From contig JAURXZ010000008.1 of NCBI GenBank assembly GCA_030654175.1, forward strand, positions 303,426 through 367,425: a DNA stretch of 64,000 nt, read 5' to 3'. Both the position numbers and the translations under genes were made by a program. Position 1 is the first letter of the stretch. Each line of letters opens with the position of its first letter. This DNA comes from Bacteroidia bacterium. GTDB taxonomy: Bacteria; Bacteroidota; Bacteroidia; 2-12-FULL-35-15. Positions 19,015 through 27,804 of this stretch are shown in pieces. Below the pieces are notes generated by a model. The model was not told where the DNA came from and did no database searches. It was given only the letters and a program-made list of their open reading frames with translations.

Positions 19015-22000
19015 ATGCTTTTGAACTATAAGATCAAAATAAATTTCTTCTTTCTTTTATCTGTTTTATTATTCTGGCTCACACCTTTGTGTTCACAGAC
19101 TTTTCGGAATTTCCCTTCACTAAGCAGTAAAAAAGATGTATCTATAACCTGCATGCTGCAATCCCCGGATGCAGAATTATGGATAGGAACCTCATCAGGA
19201 CTGGTTTTATTTGATGGTGTTAATGTTAAACGTTTTTCTGATAAAGACGGGTTGATCGATAATGCGATCACCGCACTTTATATGCAAAGCGACAATACCT
19301 TATGGATAGGACATAAGAATGGAAAAATATCCTGGTACAAAAATAAAAAATTCATACCCTTTCCTTTCAACGAAAAACTTTCTGACGATAAAGTGTCTGC
19401 ATTTACTGAAACACATGGAATGTGGATCGCTTCCTATGGTTCCGGGCTTTCGTTTTATGGTAAGGATGAGCAGTTCAAGCAATTTAATTCAGAAAACGGA
19501 CTTAGTGATGATTTTGTTTACACCTTAACGAAGGATAGTAAAAACGATGTATGGGCAGGTACAGATGCAGGGATAACGCATGTTGAAACAAAAAATCCGA
19601 CAGCCCCTGTTTTTACAATTATCTCAATGAAAAAGGGCTTACCTGATAATATTGTTTTGAATTTAGTATGCGACAAAAATGATGATATATGGGTTGCCAT
19701 GCCTGATTCCGGGGTATGCAGGTATGATGTGACCGAAAGTAAATTTAAACGTTTCAAAAACACTTCGGGGTGGAAGTATGGTACCGTTACCTCTCTTTAT
19801 TTCAATAGTACAGGGGCATTGTATATTGGTACAAAAGACAATGGAGTGATCACTTATTCTATAAATAAAGAAGGAAAAGAATTGTTAAGAGTGATCGATG
19901 TAAAAAACGGTTTACTCAATAATGAAGTTAATTCCGTTTTTGTAGATCGTGAAGATAACCTTTGGGTAGGAACAGCGAAAGGCCTTTCAGAAATGTGCCA
20001 GGGGCGCGTCAGTTATCTTACTTCTAAAAATGGTTTACTTTCTGATAAAACATTTACTTTTTATGCCGATAAAAAAGATAATTACTGGATAGGAACGGAT
20101 AAGGGGCTGGTAAAATATTCTTTGCTGCCTGATGGGGGAACTGTTATTAAAAATTATTTTCCGACAGAAGATAATTTGGGAAAACAAATTACTTGCATCC
20201 ATGAAGATAATAAGGGCAAAATATGGCTTGGAACTTATGGAAATGGCTTGAATTGTTTTGATCCCATAACAGAAAGGAACGAAAATATTTCACAAAAGCA
20301 AGGCCTTGCAAATGATAATGTTTCATCTATTACTGCCGATAAAAAAGGAAATATTTGGATCTCGACACTTGGCGGAGGAATTAGCAAGATCAGTTTTGAT
20401 AATAATATCAGGACAATAAAAAATTATTCTTCCGAGAATGGTTTGCCGGGAGATTATATCTATTGTGTTTTCTCGGATTCAGAGAACAGGTTGTGGATCG
20501 GTACGGATGGAGAAGGTTTGGTAATGTTCAACGGGGATTCGTTTACTAAGGTGAGTGAAAAAAATAAACTCAAAGGCAAAACCGTTTATTCTATTACTCA
20601 GGATAAGTTAGGGAAACTTTGGTTCAGCACCGGTGAGGACGGTATTTATAAATATGATCCTGCTGAAGGTACTAAAGCAGGGGCAGCTGTAAATTACTCT
20701 CTTACTGATGGTTTGCGTGATAACAACTCTCAGATAATTGCAACTTCAGGAAATAAAGTAATTACTGCCCATTCCAGGGGGATAGACCAATTGGATATAA
20801 ATTCAGGCAAAGCAAATTATTTTTCCGTTTCTGATAATGAGGTAGAACCCAATCTCAATGCCGGTTTTGTAGATAAAGAAGGGAATATTTGGATAGGAAC
20901 AAATTCAGGAGTTTTAAAATTTCGGACTTCAGAAATGCCTTCCGATACTGTAAGTCCAAAGATCCATCTCAACAGTATTACGGTACAATACCAGTCTTTT
21001 CCATTGGATTCAACCAAAAATTTTTCGTACCGGCAGAATAATTTTGTTTTTAATTTTTCAACCATTTGGTTACGTTCCACTGAAAATGTAAAAGTTCGTT
21101 ATAGATTGGAGGGGAATGATGAAGATTATTTAGAAACAGAGAATAAATTTGTTTCCTATTCCAATCTTCCGTCAGGTAATTATACTTTTTCTATTTCAGC
21201 ATCCAATGGCCAGGGCAAATGGAGTGAGCCTCTGCTGTATTCATTTGCAATTGCTACACCTATCTGGCAGCGCTGGTGGTTCTGGGTATTGGTGATCGGT
21301 TCAGGCGCATCCATCATTTATTTTTTCATTCAATATCGATTGAAGGCTTTACAAAGAGAGAAAAGTATCCTCGAAGAAAAGGTTACTTTACGCACTCAGG
21401 AAATTAGTAAACAAAGCAAGATCATTGAAACGAAGAACCTTGAGCTGGAGCGCTTATCAATTGTTGCAAGGGAAACCGGCAATGCCATTATCATTATGGA
21501 TGCACAGGGGCGATTGGAATGGGTGAATTATAGTTTTGAAAAACTCAACGGTATGACCCTTGATGAATTAAAAAAACTCAAAGGCGAAAGCATCTATGAA
21601 GTGAGTAATCACCCCGATATTAAAACGATCATTGATAAATGTATTTCTGAAAAACGTTCAGTAGTATACGAATCAAAAAACCTTAATAAGAAAGGCCCTG
21701 TAACATGGGAATCATCTACACTTACACCTATTTATGGTGAAACGGGTAATCTTCAGAAATTGATCATTATCGATACGGATGTTACCGAAAGAAAAATGAA
21801 TGAAGTAATTATCCGCCAGAAGAATAAAGATATTACCGACAGTATTGAATACGCAAAAAGAATACAAACCTCTATTCTTCCCAGTCTGGAGAACATCCGA
21901 CAATCGTTACCGAAAAGTTTTATTTTCTTTTTGCAAAAAGATATTGTAAGTGGTGATTTTTATTGGTTCGCTCTTAAAGACGATTGTGTAATTATCGCTT

Positions 22001-22590
22001 GTGTGGATTGTACCGGCCACGGTGTTCCCGGAGCATTCATGTCGCTCATTGGATATAATATTCTTAACAACATTGTAAATGATAATGATATTGTAGAACC
22101 CGGAAAAATATTGGATGAGCTTAATAAAGGCGTTATCAAGGCACTTTATCAAAACAATCCAAACAATAGTTCTAAGGACGGGATGGATATTGCCATTTGC
22201 AATATAAATTTAAAAACGAATGAGATCCAATTTGCCGGAGCGATGCGCCCTCTGTATATATTCAGGAAGGGTGAATTTGAAGAAGTAAAAGGCGATAAGA
22301 TGTCGATAGGTACAAAAGAAAGTGACAGAGATCATGAAATAAAATTTACGAATAAAATTATTAAAGCTGATAAGGGAGATGTATTCTATATCAGTTCCGA
22401 TGGTTATGCCGACCAGTTTGGCGGAGATAATGGTAAAAAAATGATGACCAAAAATTTTAAAGAAATATTAAATACAATTAAAGAAAAACCTTTTGAAGAA
22501 CAGCATAAACTGATGATGAAGCACCACCAGCAGTGGAAAGGTGACTTTGAGCAGGTTGATGATATTCTTGTAATAGGTTTTGAAATATAA
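19015..22590 (+). CDS. Propeller sensor with PAS and SpoIIE-type phosphatase output
   Basis: A 1191-residue membrane sensor. Order: signal peptide (1-28); two-component-regulator propeller repeats (Reg_prop, W-I-G-T blocks such as ELWIGTSSGLVLF, ~40-650) forming a periplasmic double propeller; Y_Y_Y domain (~670-745); one membrane helix (~754-776, WWFWVLVIGSGASIIYFF); coiled coil; PAS domain (~808-920); PP2C/SpoIIE Ser/Thr phosphatase (~943-1191) with metal-binding VSGDFYW, CVDCTGHGVPGAFMS and ISSDGYADQFG. Most Reg_prop sensors end in a histidine kinase and AraC regulator (hybrid systems). Here the output is a phosphatase, implying partner-switching control through an anti-sigma-antagonist or similar target, none of which is in this window. 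The ATG at 19015 follows a TATATTAG box. Confidence 0.92.
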   Translation: MLLNYKIKINFFFLLSVLLFWLTPLCSQTFRNFPSLSSKKDVSITCMLQSPDAELWIGTSSGLVLFDGVNVKRFSDKDGLIDNAITALYMQSDNTLWIGHKNGKISWYKNKKFIPFPFNEKLSDDKVSAFTETHGMWIASYGSGLSFYGKDEQFKQFNSENGLSDDFVYTLTKDSKNDVWAGTDAGITHVETKNPTAPVFTIISMKKGLPDNIVLNLVCDKNDDIWVAMPDSGVCRYDVTESKFKRFKNTSGWKYGTVTSLYFNSTGALYIGTKDNGVITYSINKEGKELLRVIDVKNGLLNNEVNSVFVDREDNLWVGTAKGLSEMCQGRVSYLTSKNGLLSDKTFTFYADKKDNYWIGTDKGLVKYSLLPDGGTVIKNYFPTEDNLGKQITCIHEDNKGKIWLGTYGNGLNCFDPITERNENISQKQGLANDNVSSITADKKGNIWISTLGGGISKISFDNNIRTIKNYSSENGLPGDYIYCVFSDSENRLWIGTDGEGLVMFNGDSFTKVSEKNKLKGKTVYSITQDKLGKLWFSTGEDGIYKYDPAEGTKAGAAVNYSLTDGLRDNNSQIIATSGNKVITAHSRGIDQLDINSGKANYFSVSDNEVEPNLNAGFVDKEGNIWIGTNSGVLKFRTSEMPSDTVSPKIHLNSITVQYQSFPLDSTKNFSYRQNNFVFNFSTIWLRSTENVKVRYRLEGNDEDYLETENKFVSYSNLPSGNYTFSISASNGQGKWSEPLLYSFAIATPIWQRWWFWVLVIGSGASIIYFFIQYRLKALQREKSILEEKVTLRTQEISKQSKIIETKNLELERLSIVARETGNAIIIMDAQGRLEWVNYSFEKLNGMTLDELKKLKGESIYEVSNHPDIKTIIDKCISEKRSVVYESKNLNKKGPVTWESSTLTPIYGETGNLQKLIIIDTDVTERKMNEVIIRQKNKDITDSIEYAKRIQTSILPSLENIRQSLPKSFIFFLQKDIVSGDFYWFALKDDCVIIACVDCTGHGVPGAFMSLIGYNILNNIVNDNDIVEPGKILDELNKGVIKALYQNNPNNSSKDGMDIAICNINLKTNEIQFAGAMRPLYIFRKGEFEEVKGDKMSIGTKESDRDHEIKFTNKIIKADKGDVFYISSDGYADQFGGDNGKKMMTKNFKEILNTIKEKPFEEQHKLMMKHHQQWKGDFEQVDDILVIGFEI

Positions 22591-22668
22591 GGTTACTAAA
22601 AACGAATTTTTACGAATTTACAAATTGTCCACAGGTGATTTGCAATGAAAGCCAAGAGAATTAATATG

Positions 22669-23469
22669 AAAAAAACAACAGAATCCGATTCAAAATACAA
22701 TACACTCGAAAAAATGAGTACGAAGGAATTGCTCACTAATATTAATAATGAAGATAAAACGGTTCCACTTGCTGTTGAAAAAGTAATTCCTAAAATTGAA
22801 AAATTAGTGAATGTCATCGTAAAACAAATGAAGCAGGGCGGACGTTTGTTCTACATGGGCGCAGGTACAAGTGGCCGGTTGGGGGTATTAGATGCATCTG
22901 AATGCCCTCCAACATATGGTGTTCCACAAGGATTGGTTATAGGTCTTATTGCAGGGGGAGATAAAGCCATCCGTAAAGCGGTTGAATTTGCCGAAGATGA
23001 TACAGAACAAGGCTGGAAGGACCTTCTGCAACACAAAATAACAAAAAATGATGTAGTGATCGGAATAGCGGCATCCGGTTCAACCCCTTATGTAATTGGT
23101 GCTTTGAAAGCCTGTAATAAAAATGAAATTATTACCGCTTGTATTGTTTGCAATAAGTCGAGTAATGTTGCAAAGGAATCAATCCATAAAATTGAAGTAA
23201 TTGTAGGTCCCGAATTTGTTACCGGTAGCACACGTATGAAGTCCGGAACAGCTCAGAAATTGGTATTGAATATGATCTCTACTGCTGTGATGATAAAAAT
23301 GGGTAGGGTAGAAGGCAATAAAATGGTGGATATGCAATTAAGCAACAATAAGCTGGTTGATAGAGGAACCTTGATGATCGCTGAGAAATTGAAAGTGTCT
23401 TACAAAAAAGCAAACGAACTGTTGTTGAAATATGGAAACGTTCGGAGTGCAATAAACAGCAAGCAATAA
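22669..23469 (+). CDS. murQ: N-acetylmuramic acid 6-phosphate etherase
   Basis: A 266-residue cytoplasmic SIS-domain enzyme that cleaves the lactyl ether of MurNAc 6-phosphate to GlcNAc 6-phosphate in cell-wall recycling. Signature blocks: ESDSKYNTLEKMS at the N-terminus, GAGTSGRLGVLDASECPPT, IAASGSTPYVIGAL, and EFVTGSTRMKSGTAQKLVLN. Length is slightly short of the ~300-residue family because the C-terminal tail ends soon after GNVRSAI. The ATG at 22669 matches the family N-terminus; the in-frame ATG at 22645 would add eight residues. With pgeF nearby it points to peptidoglycan turnover. Confidence 0.95.
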   Translation, partial: KKTTESDSKYNTLEKMSTKELLTNINNEDKTVPLAVEKVIPKIEKLVNVIVKQMKQGGRLFYMGAGTSGRLGVLDASECPPTYGVPQGLVIGLIAGGDKAIRKAVEFAEDDTEQGWKDLLQHKITKNDVVIGIAASGSTPYVIGALKACNKNEIITACIVCNKSSNVAKESIHKIEVIVGPEFVTGSTRMKSGTAQKLVLNMISTAVMIKMGRVEGNKMVDMQLSNNKLVDRGTLMIAEKLKVSYKKANELLLKYGNVRSAINSKQ

Positions 23470-23595
23470 GGTTTTAATTGAAAAATAATTTTTTCTGTAA
23501 AAATACAAGCGACTTCGTCATTGTATTTTTATTATTCATTGGTAGTTTTGTTTCATTATTTGTAAATTCGTATAAATAGAAACATACTTTGTAAC

Positions 23596-24162
23596 ATGCA
23601 TGATATAGAACCATTTTACAATTGGCGTGCCCTCTACATCGCTTCGGAAGATGAGCGATCACCTTTTTATGAGCGGGAGTATAGCGAATTCGAATATACC
23701 AATGCTATTTATAATTACCTCATTCATCCACAATGGGATGATATCGATTCTCCTACTCTTTACATAAAAATTTTGTTTGTTGATTATGATCAAAAGTATG
23801 CGATCATAGAAATGATAGGGGAGTGGAATGATGCCATCAACAATGATATTATGTTATTGAAGCGTAATGTTATTGAAAAAATAATGGAAGAAGGAGTAAA
23901 TAAATTTATTCTGATCGGAGAAAATATATTGAATTTTCATGCTTCTGACGATTGTTACTATCAGGAATGGTTTGAAGAAGTGGAAGATGGATGGATCGCA
24001 TTTTTAAATTTCAGAAAACATGTGTTGGATGAATTTCAACATGCCAATATTGACTATTATATCTTATCAGGAGGGAAATTAAATGATGTTGCCTGGCGGA
24101 CTTCTTCCCCGAATGAATTATATGAGAAGATCGAACATTATGTTCAGAAAAGGATCGGGTAA
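23596..24162 (+). CDS. Conserved hypothetical protein upstream of pgeF
   Basis: A 188-residue acidic soluble protein with no signal peptide or membrane helix. It is rich in Asp, Glu, Tyr and Trp (YNWRALYIASEDERSPFY, WDDIDSPTLYIKIL, EWFEEVEDGWIAFL). An alternating beta/alpha pattern (KFILIGENIL, IDYYILSGG) hints at a Rossmann-like alpha/beta fold. I do not recognise the family. It ends 32 bases before pgeF in the same direction, so co-transcription is likely; the link to cell-wall editing is only positional. Confidence 0.75.
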   Translation: MHDIEPFYNWRALYIASEDERSPFYEREYSEFEYTNAIYNYLIHPQWDDIDSPTLYIKILFVDYDQKYAIIEMIGEWNDAINNDIMLLKRNVIEKIMEEGVNKFILIGENILNFHASDDCYYQEWFEEVEDGWIAFLNFRKHVLDEFQHANIDYYILSGGKLNDVAWRTSSPNELYEKIEHYVQKRIG

Positions 24163-24182
24163 TCATACCCCATAAGAAAAAT

Positions 24183-24190
24183 TACATTTG
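24183..24190 (+). promoter_or_regulatory. Candidate -7 box TACATTTG at the pgeF start
   Basis: Matches TAnnTTTG but lies only 4 bases before the pgeF ATG. If used, transcription would start at or next to the start codon and give a leaderless mRNA. Confidence 0.35.
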
Positions 24191-24194
24191 TTAT

Positions 24195-24932
24195 ATGATC
24201 ATTTCCCCTTCTATCTTTAAAGACCAACCAATCATAGCCGCACAAAGCACCCGCTTGGGTGGAGTCAGTCTTCCTCCTTATGATTCAATGAATTTAGGAA
24301 TGTCTGTTAATGATCTGAAAGAAAACGTAATTAAGAACCGTGAACTTTTTTTTGGAGAATCAGGAGTTGGTCTTCAACATTTGGTTATCAGTAAACAAAT
24401 ACATGATAATAAAGTATATGTAGCAAATGCACCTATTATCACCGAAGGTTATGACGCTCTGATAACCAATAAACCCAATGTGTTTTTAGCCATTTCTATT
24501 GCTGATTGCACTCCCATTTTAATTTACGATACGAAGAATAAGGCAGTTGCTGCTATTCACGCAGGATGGAAAGGCACTGTTGCGGCTATTGTAACTAACA
24601 CTTTGCAAAAAATGCAGGAAACCTATGGCACAATTGGTGCCAATTGCAAAGCATACATTGGAGCCTGCATTGGTTACGCTAATTTTGAAGTAGGAGAAGA
24701 AGTTGCACAGCATTTTGATGTTGCTTTTAAAAAATTTGATGAGCAAAAACAAAAATGGTTTGTGGATCTTAAATCTACAAATAAAAAACAGTTGTTGGAC
24801 TTCGGACTAATTGATGAAAATATTGAAGTATCGCCTTATTGCACCGTTAAAGATGAAAATCTTTTTTTTTCTCACCGGAGAGATAAAGGCTTAAGTGGAA
24901 GGATGATGGTGACGATCGGATTTTTTGAATAA
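24195..24932 (+). CDS. pgeF: Peptidoglycan editing factor PgeF (laccase-domain, YfiH family)
   Basis: A 245-residue cytoplasmic protein of the multicopper-polyphenol-oxidase/DUF152 family. It has the expected metal-binding and fold motifs: STRLGGVS at the N-terminus, ADCTPILIYD, AIHAGWKGT (metal His), GACIGYANFEVG and SPYCT plus FSHRRDKGLSGRM at the C-terminus. In E. coli PgeF removes mis-inserted L-Ser from peptidoglycan precursors; other members show purine nucleosidase activity, so the exact role is open. It follows murQ and an unknown gene. Confidence 0.93.
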   Translation: MIISPSIFKDQPIIAAQSTRLGGVSLPPYDSMNLGMSVNDLKENVIKNRELFFGESGVGLQHLVISKQIHDNKVYVANAPIITEGYDALITNKPNVFLAISIADCTPILIYDTKNKAVAAIHAGWKGTVAAIVTNTLQKMQETYGTIGANCKAYIGACIGYANFEVGEEVAQHFDVAFKKFDEQKQKWFVDLKSTNKKQLLDFGLIDENIEVSPYCTVKDENLFFSHRRDKGLSGRMMVTIGFFE

Positions 24933-24983
24933 ATGCATTTTTCAACTTTGATGAGCGAAAGTCCGGTCTTTTTATTTATTTCT

Positions 24984-24991
24984 TACCTTTG
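24984..24991 (+). promoter_or_regulatory. Candidate -7 box TACCTTTG for pruA
   Basis: Matches TAnnTTTG, 56 bases ahead of the pruA ATG at 25048. Confidence 0.5.
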
Positions 24992-25047
24992 TAGCACTTA
25001 AATTTACAATTCAGAATTCAACATTTATAATTTATAATTTCTATACT

Positions 25048-26688
25048 ATGCCAAAAGGATTTTATACTGTACCAGTTCCTGTTAACGAACCTGTAAAAAG
25101 CTACGCCCCGGGCAGCGCTGAACGAATTGCAATAAAAGCAATGCTTATTGAATTACGTTCAAAAGAAGTGGATATCCCAATGTATATTGGAGGTAAAGAA
25201 GTACGGGGTACTGATAAAGTTCGTCTTTCTCCCCCACACGATCATAAACATACATTAGGTCATTTCCATAAAAGCAATAAAGATCACGTAAAACAGGCCA
25301 TTGATGCAGCTTTGGCTGCTAAACCAAAATGGGAAGCATTGGCCTGGGAACACCGCGCAAGTATCTTTTTAAAAGCTGCTGAATTGATTGCCGGACCATA
25401 CCGCGCAAAATTGAATGCTGCTACCATGTTGGGCCAATCAAAAAATGCTTTCCAGGCAGAGATCGATGCAGCATGTGAGCTTATTGATTTTTTGCGTTTC
25501 AATGTGCTTTACATGACTGAAATTTACAAACAACAACCTCCTGTTGCAGGTACAGGATTTGGTGTTTGGAACCGTTTGGAACAGCGTCCGCTTGAAGGTT
25601 TTATTTACGCCTTAACACCTTTTAATTTTACTGCTATTGCAGGTAATTTACCTACAGCATGTGCAATGATGGGCAATGTGGTAGTTTGGAAACCATCCAA
25701 CACACAAGTTTATGCTGCCAATGTATTGATGGAGATATTTATGAAAGCTGGTCTTCCCGATGGTGTTATTAATTTAATTTATCCTTCCGGACCCGATGCT
25801 GCTGATGTTGTTTTCTCACACCCTGATTTTGCAGGTATCCATTTTACAGGCTCTACGGAAGTATTTCAAAATATCTGGAAAACAATAGGTAACAACATTC
25901 ATAAGTTTAAAACCTATCCTCGTATTGTAGGTGAAACAGGTGGAAAGGATTTTATTATGGCGCATAAATCCGCTGACCCTAAAATTGTTGCTACCGCTAT
26001 AAGCCGCGGTGCATTTGAATACCAGGGACAAAAATGTTCTGCCGCTTCACGTGCTTATGTTCCAAGTAATATTTGGGATGAAGTAAAACATCAGATTCTT
26101 GCCGATTTAAAATCCTTTAAAATGGGCCCAACCGAAGATTTTACCAACTTTATTAATGCGGTAATTGACGAAAAATCTTTTGATAAATTGGCGAAATTTA
26201 TTGATGCTGCTAATAATGATAAAGATGTAGAGATCATAGCAGGTGGTAATTATGATAAATCAAAAGGCTATTTTATTGAACCTACCATTATTGTTGCGAA
26301 AGATCCTAAATATGTAACCATGTGCGAAGAATTATTCGGGCCGGTATTAACACTTCATGTTTATGATGCAGAGAAATTTGAAGAAACATTAAAAATTGTA
26401 GATACTACATCTATATACGCTTTAACAGGCGCGATCATTGCACAGGATCGTTATGCTATTGAACAAGCTACAATTGCTTTGCGTAATGCGGCAGGCAATT
26501 TTTATATTAATGATAAATGTACCGGTGCAGTTGTTGGACAGCAACCATTTGGTGGTGCACGTGGTTCCGGAACCAATGATAAAGCAGGTGCAATGGTAAA
26601 TTTATTACGTTGGGTTTCACCTCGTACTATTAAAGAAACATTTGTACCGCCTACCGATTATAGATATGCGTTTTTATTAGCAGATTAA
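25048..26688 (+). CDS. pruA: L-glutamate gamma-semialdehyde (P5C) dehydrogenase
   Basis: A 546-residue NAD(P)-dependent aldehyde dehydrogenase that oxidises glutamate semialdehyde to glutamate in proline and arginine breakdown. Diagnostic blocks: LTPFNFTAIAGNLPTACAMM, GNVVVWKPSNTQVYAANV, FTGSTEVFQNIWKTIGNNI, GETGGKDFIMAHKSAD (general base Glu), EYQGQKCSAASRAYVP (catalytic Cys), and FGPVLTLHVYD. Length and the start PKGFYTVPVPVNEPVKSYAPGS-like region match the stand-alone eukaryote-like P5CDH type, without a proline dehydrogenase domain. No putA-type partner is seen here. It ends in a strong terminator shared with the convergent gene. Confidence 0.95.
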   Translation: MPKGFYTVPVPVNEPVKSYAPGSAERIAIKAMLIELRSKEVDIPMYIGGKEVRGTDKVRLSPPHDHKHTLGHFHKSNKDHVKQAIDAALAAKPKWEALAWEHRASIFLKAAELIAGPYRAKLNAATMLGQSKNAFQAEIDAACELIDFLRFNVLYMTEIYKQQPPVAGTGFGVWNRLEQRPLEGFIYALTPFNFTAIAGNLPTACAMMGNVVVWKPSNTQVYAANVLMEIFMKAGLPDGVINLIYPSGPDAADVVFSHPDFAGIHFTGSTEVFQNIWKTIGNNIHKFKTYPRIVGETGGKDFIMAHKSADPKIVATAISRGAFEYQGQKCSAASRAYVPSNIWDEVKHQILADLKSFKMGPTEDFTNFINAVIDEKSFDKLAKFIDAANNDKDVEIIAGGNYDKSKGYFIEPTIIVAKDPKYVTMCEELFGPVLTLHVYDAEKFEETLKIVDTTSIYALTGAIIAQDRYAIEQATIALRNAAGNFYINDKCTGAVVGQQPFGGARGSGTNDKAGAMVNLLRWVSPRTIKETFVPPTDYRYAFLLAD

Positions 26689-26690
26689 AA

Positions 26691-26726
26691 AACAAAACGT
26701 CCCGCAGTATTGCGGGACGTTTTGTT
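26691..26726. terminator. Bidirectional intrinsic terminator after pruA
   Basis: A perfect 16-bp stem (26691-26706 with 26711-26726) around GTAT, flanked by A and T runs on each side. It sits between the convergent pruA and 26746-27558 genes and can serve both strands. Its core is GTCCCGCA/TGCGGGAC. Confidence 0.88.
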
Positions 26727-26745
26727 ATAATGATTTTAAAGTTCT

Positions 26746-27558
26746 TTATTGAACAATAAATTTTCCCTGGCCAACAATTCCTTTTTCATTGGTCACGCCA
26801 TAAAAGTAAATTCCTTTAGCTTCGTTCCTTAGATCAATTTCTACTTTATTGGAGTTCGGTTGAATAGAATAAATTCTTTCTCCGATGGTATTATAAATCG
26901 ATACTTCAACTTTCTGAACATTATTTAGAGAAACAGAGAATAAGCCTGTCCCCGGATTAGGGTAAATTGTTGAGTTTTCCAAGGATAATTCATTTATACC
27001 TGTTGCTATTTGAGTCAGAACAAAGTTGTCGAGGTCTACCTGACTATTATTCAGGCTGGTTTGAAGGTTTACGGTTAAGAACCTGGCTGCTGTTGAAGCA
27101 GTAAAAACAAAAGTTTCAGAAACCCATGTGCCTAAGGTGGGGGCAGAAAATGTATTTATAATAGTTCCCATTAATGTGCTATCGTTTGAGAGTCCAATAT
27201 CAATAGCTGCTGAATTGACCGAACAAACCTTCTTATCAAAACTGAGCGTATATTGATTTCCAATTGTAAGAGGAACACTTAATCCTAAGCTGAAAGCTGT
27301 ATAATAATCCGTAAAATTATGTGAAGTTTCAACAAACCAATTTCCATTTGATGCTCCTCCGCAGGAGTTAGATGTAAGTAGATCCATTGCCCCTCCATCC
27401 ACTTCCCATGCATTCGAAACTAAAGCACTCCAATCATGCAGGTCAAGTGTATTGCCGGTAGCTGTATTGTTTTCTAAACTGCCATTAACAATAAGATTCT
27501 GTGCGAATGTTTTACTAAAAACAGCGGCTAAAATAATCAAAAGTAGTTTTGCTTTCAT
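26746..27558 (-). CDS. Secreted lectin-like protein with T9SS sorting domain
   Basis: A 270-residue exported protein. After a signal peptide (1-19, ending TFAQ), residues 20-190 start NLIVNGSLENN and include WEVDGG, GNWFVETSH and QVDLDNFVLTQ. This pattern matches carbohydrate-binding-module (CBM4/9 or DUF642-like) jelly rolls in which NGSFE-type N-termini and D.V.LT C-termini are typical. A T9SS type A domain follows (IYPNPGTGLFSVSL to FIVQ). No enzyme domain is present, so it may act as a secreted binding protein; the ligand is unknown. Confidence 0.82.
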   Translation of the reverse strand: MKAKLLLIILAAVFSKTFAQNLIVNGSLENNTATGNTLDLHDWSALVSNAWEVDGGAMDLLTSNSCGGASNGNWFVETSHNFTDYYTAFSLGLSVPLTIGNQYTLSFDKKVCSVNSAAIDIGLSNDSTLMGTIINTFSAPTLGTWVSETFVFTASTAARFLTVNLQTSLNNSQVDLDNFVLTQIATGINELSLENSTIYPNPGTGLFSVSLNNVQKVEVSIYNTIGERIYSIQPNSNKVEIDLRNEAKGIYFYGVTNEKGIVGQGKFIVQ

Positions 27559-27804
27559 ATTTGGTGGTTTTAGTTTAATTAATGATGAATGTGTTTTATA
27601 TCCTAATGACTCATTTCAATAATAGATGGTTGCATTAAAAAAAAGAAAAGTAGAAATTCTGATGTTAGCGAAAATGAATATGTAAATTTTCAGACGGAAA
27701 ATGTATAATTGAACAGGATAGAAACATTTGTTTTAATCCTGTTCAATTTCGCTAAAAGTAGATTTGAAGAGTAAGCTGGGGGGGAAATGTGAAAGATTTT
27801 AAAA

